A DNA stretch of 25,697 nt, from contig DJMI01000063.1 of NCBI GenBank assembly GCA_002435335.1, positions 9,006 through 34,702 on the forward strand, given 5' to 3'. The translations under genes were made by a program, and so were the position numbers. Origin of the DNA: Nitrosomonas sp. UBA6494. Lineage in GTDB: Bacteria > Pseudomonadota > Gammaproteobacteria > Burkholderiales > Nitrosomonadaceae. The notes beneath the pieces were generated by a model. It did no database searches, was not told where the DNA came from, and saw nothing but the letters and a program-made list of their open reading frames with translations. Below, one piece after another: positions 24,921-25,697 of this stretch; positions within the stretch are counted from its first letter, which is position 1, and each line of letters begins with the position of its first letter.

Positions 24921-25676
24921 GTGTTAACGGAAAAGCATTTAGCCATACTTGGCATAACAATGAAGCAAGCCAATGATTTTATCATTGCAAACATCAATCG
25001 CCCGCAAATAATTTTTGATGCAGCATCACAGTTTGGTATAACTTCTCGAATGCTGAGCGACATAACCGGTTATTCAACTGATATTGTTCATGGATATTTT
25101 TTAGCCGCAGGCTACAGCAGCGCATTAATCAGCACTAAATTGGATGTCAGTATCTTAGTCAACTCCGATTTGGGAACATTGGAGCAGCTTGTTTCATTCA
25201 ATTCCAGAGAAGGAGTTCTGTCGAATGCGGCTTTGCGTGAAGTAGTCGAACCGGTAATCAATTTTGATCCCAGGTATCGGTATGATTATGATTTATCTTT
25301 TGGTTCCGTTTATTCGTATCAAAAAGCTGATCATATTTATTCTTCCGGAGAACTGGGCGTTTCGAATCTGGATAACGTTCCAGCAACTAATGAAAACATA
25401 GAATCTCTATTTTACGGTTCTTTAATCAATATATTTTCTGCCTTGGACGAAGCTGAACTGAGTCAAATTAATGCTTTTCCAGAGAATGGGAATCAAGCTG
25501 ATTTTCAATCATTGCTTTTTGCCGCATTGAGTGACACCCCTGAATCAATAGTTTGGAGTGACGGCGAATTGGCTGATATGGTAACTACTGAAGCCATCCG
25601 CATTCTGGATAAATACTGGACTAATGATTGGGTTGGAATACTCGATCATAGTTATTTGAATTTGGCGGTAGTTTAG
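24921..25676 (+). CDS. Unrecognised 251-aa protein
   Basis: The GTG start has AAGGGG (ending eight bases upstream) and the frame is open to TAG. No signal peptide or membrane helix is seen. Residues 1-70 are helix-rich with FDAASQFGITSRMLSDITGY and VHGYFLAAGYSS. This looks like the helical module that accompanies some secreted repeat or DUF4214-type proteins, but I cannot confirm it. The rest (about 90-251) is acidic, low in Cys, and rich in Asn, Ser and Tyr. It ends in the hydrophobic tail LDHSYLNLAVV, which, like the 773-aa protein's SMSVIV, might suit type I secretion. AT-rich, unlike the cus genes next to it. No function can be assigned. Confidence 0.65.
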   Translation: MLTEKHLAILGITMKQANDFIIANINRPQIIFDAASQFGITSRMLSDITGYSTDIVHGYFLAAGYSSALISTKLDVSILVNSDLGTLEQLVSFNSREGVLSNAALREVVEPVINFDPRYRYDYDLSFGSVYSYQKADHIYSSGELGVSNLDNVPATNENIESLFYGSLINIFSALDEAELSQINAFPENGNQADFQSLLFAALSDTPESIVWSDGELADMVTTEAIRILDKYWTNDWVGILDHSYLNLAVV

Positions 25677-25697
25677 CAGGCCGTTGAAAAACGTTTT
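25677..25697. repeat. Palindromic repeat-like end of window
   Basis: Right after the stop the sequence reads CAGGCCGTTGAAAAACGTTTT, whose last ten bases AAAACGTTTT are self-complementary. It may be the edge of a dispersed repeat, cut by the window. Only 21 bases are visible. Confidence 0.25.

Noticed and set aside
1..25697. CRISPR arrays, tRNA or rRNA genes, prophage structural genes.
   Set aside because: No regularly spaced direct repeats, no cloverleaf or rRNA-like sequence and no phage-type proteins were seen anywhere in the window.

Overview
The window looks like a chromosomal segment of a betaproteobacterium of the Nitrosomonas type. This is inferred from the protein styles and gene mix and was not tested by a search. 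Recognisable genes are the 3' part of sucD, biosynthetic threonine deaminase (ilvA), a pilJ/chpA twitching-type chemosensory pair and a complete Cu(I)/Ag(I) efflux operon of the cusCBA type. Between them lies accessory DNA with small orphan genes, decayed genes and non-coding repeats.

Layout: 1-720 end of sucD with a clear terminator. 838-2410 a small HNH nuclease, an ornithine cyclodeaminase-family dehydrogenase and a 64-aa membrane protein. 2504-4015 ilvA. 4034-4185 a 152-bp MITE-like element with imperfect terminal inverted repeats. 4323-11018 pilJ and chpA, without pilG/H/I. 11060-12859 (minus) a di-heme lipoprotein of the RoxA/MauG-like class. 13191-13304 (minus) a 37-aa membrane protein. 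13518-14187 a beta-propeller pseudogene read in three frames. 14359-16680 a 773-aa acidic secreted-type protein. 16717-16846 three perfect hairpins. 16871-17515 (minus) a permuted papain-fold hydrolase. 17653-17953 a fusion of two relics, an IS5-type transposase start and a PIN-toxin end.

18104-24782 (minus) is the metal-efflux unit. It has a promoter with a 15-bp palindrome between the -35 and -10 boxes, then a His-rich exported protein, a 10-bp hairpin, an 18-codon leader ORF overlapping the cusC start, cusC, cusB with a fused CusF domain, and cusA. The block is visibly more GC-rich than its surroundings (one 60-base line at 20401 is 63% GC; one at 7801 is 40%). The products should form a tripartite pump moving Cu(I)/Ag(I) out of the periplasm, with the small His-rich protein as a likely periplasmic metal binder.

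24921-25676 is an unrecognised 251-aa protein, and the window ends at a short palindrome. The most novel-looking items are the cus leader arrangement (palindromic promoter, hairpin, overlapping leader peptide), the IS/PIN relic junction, the three hairpins and the unassigned 773-aa and 251-aa proteins.
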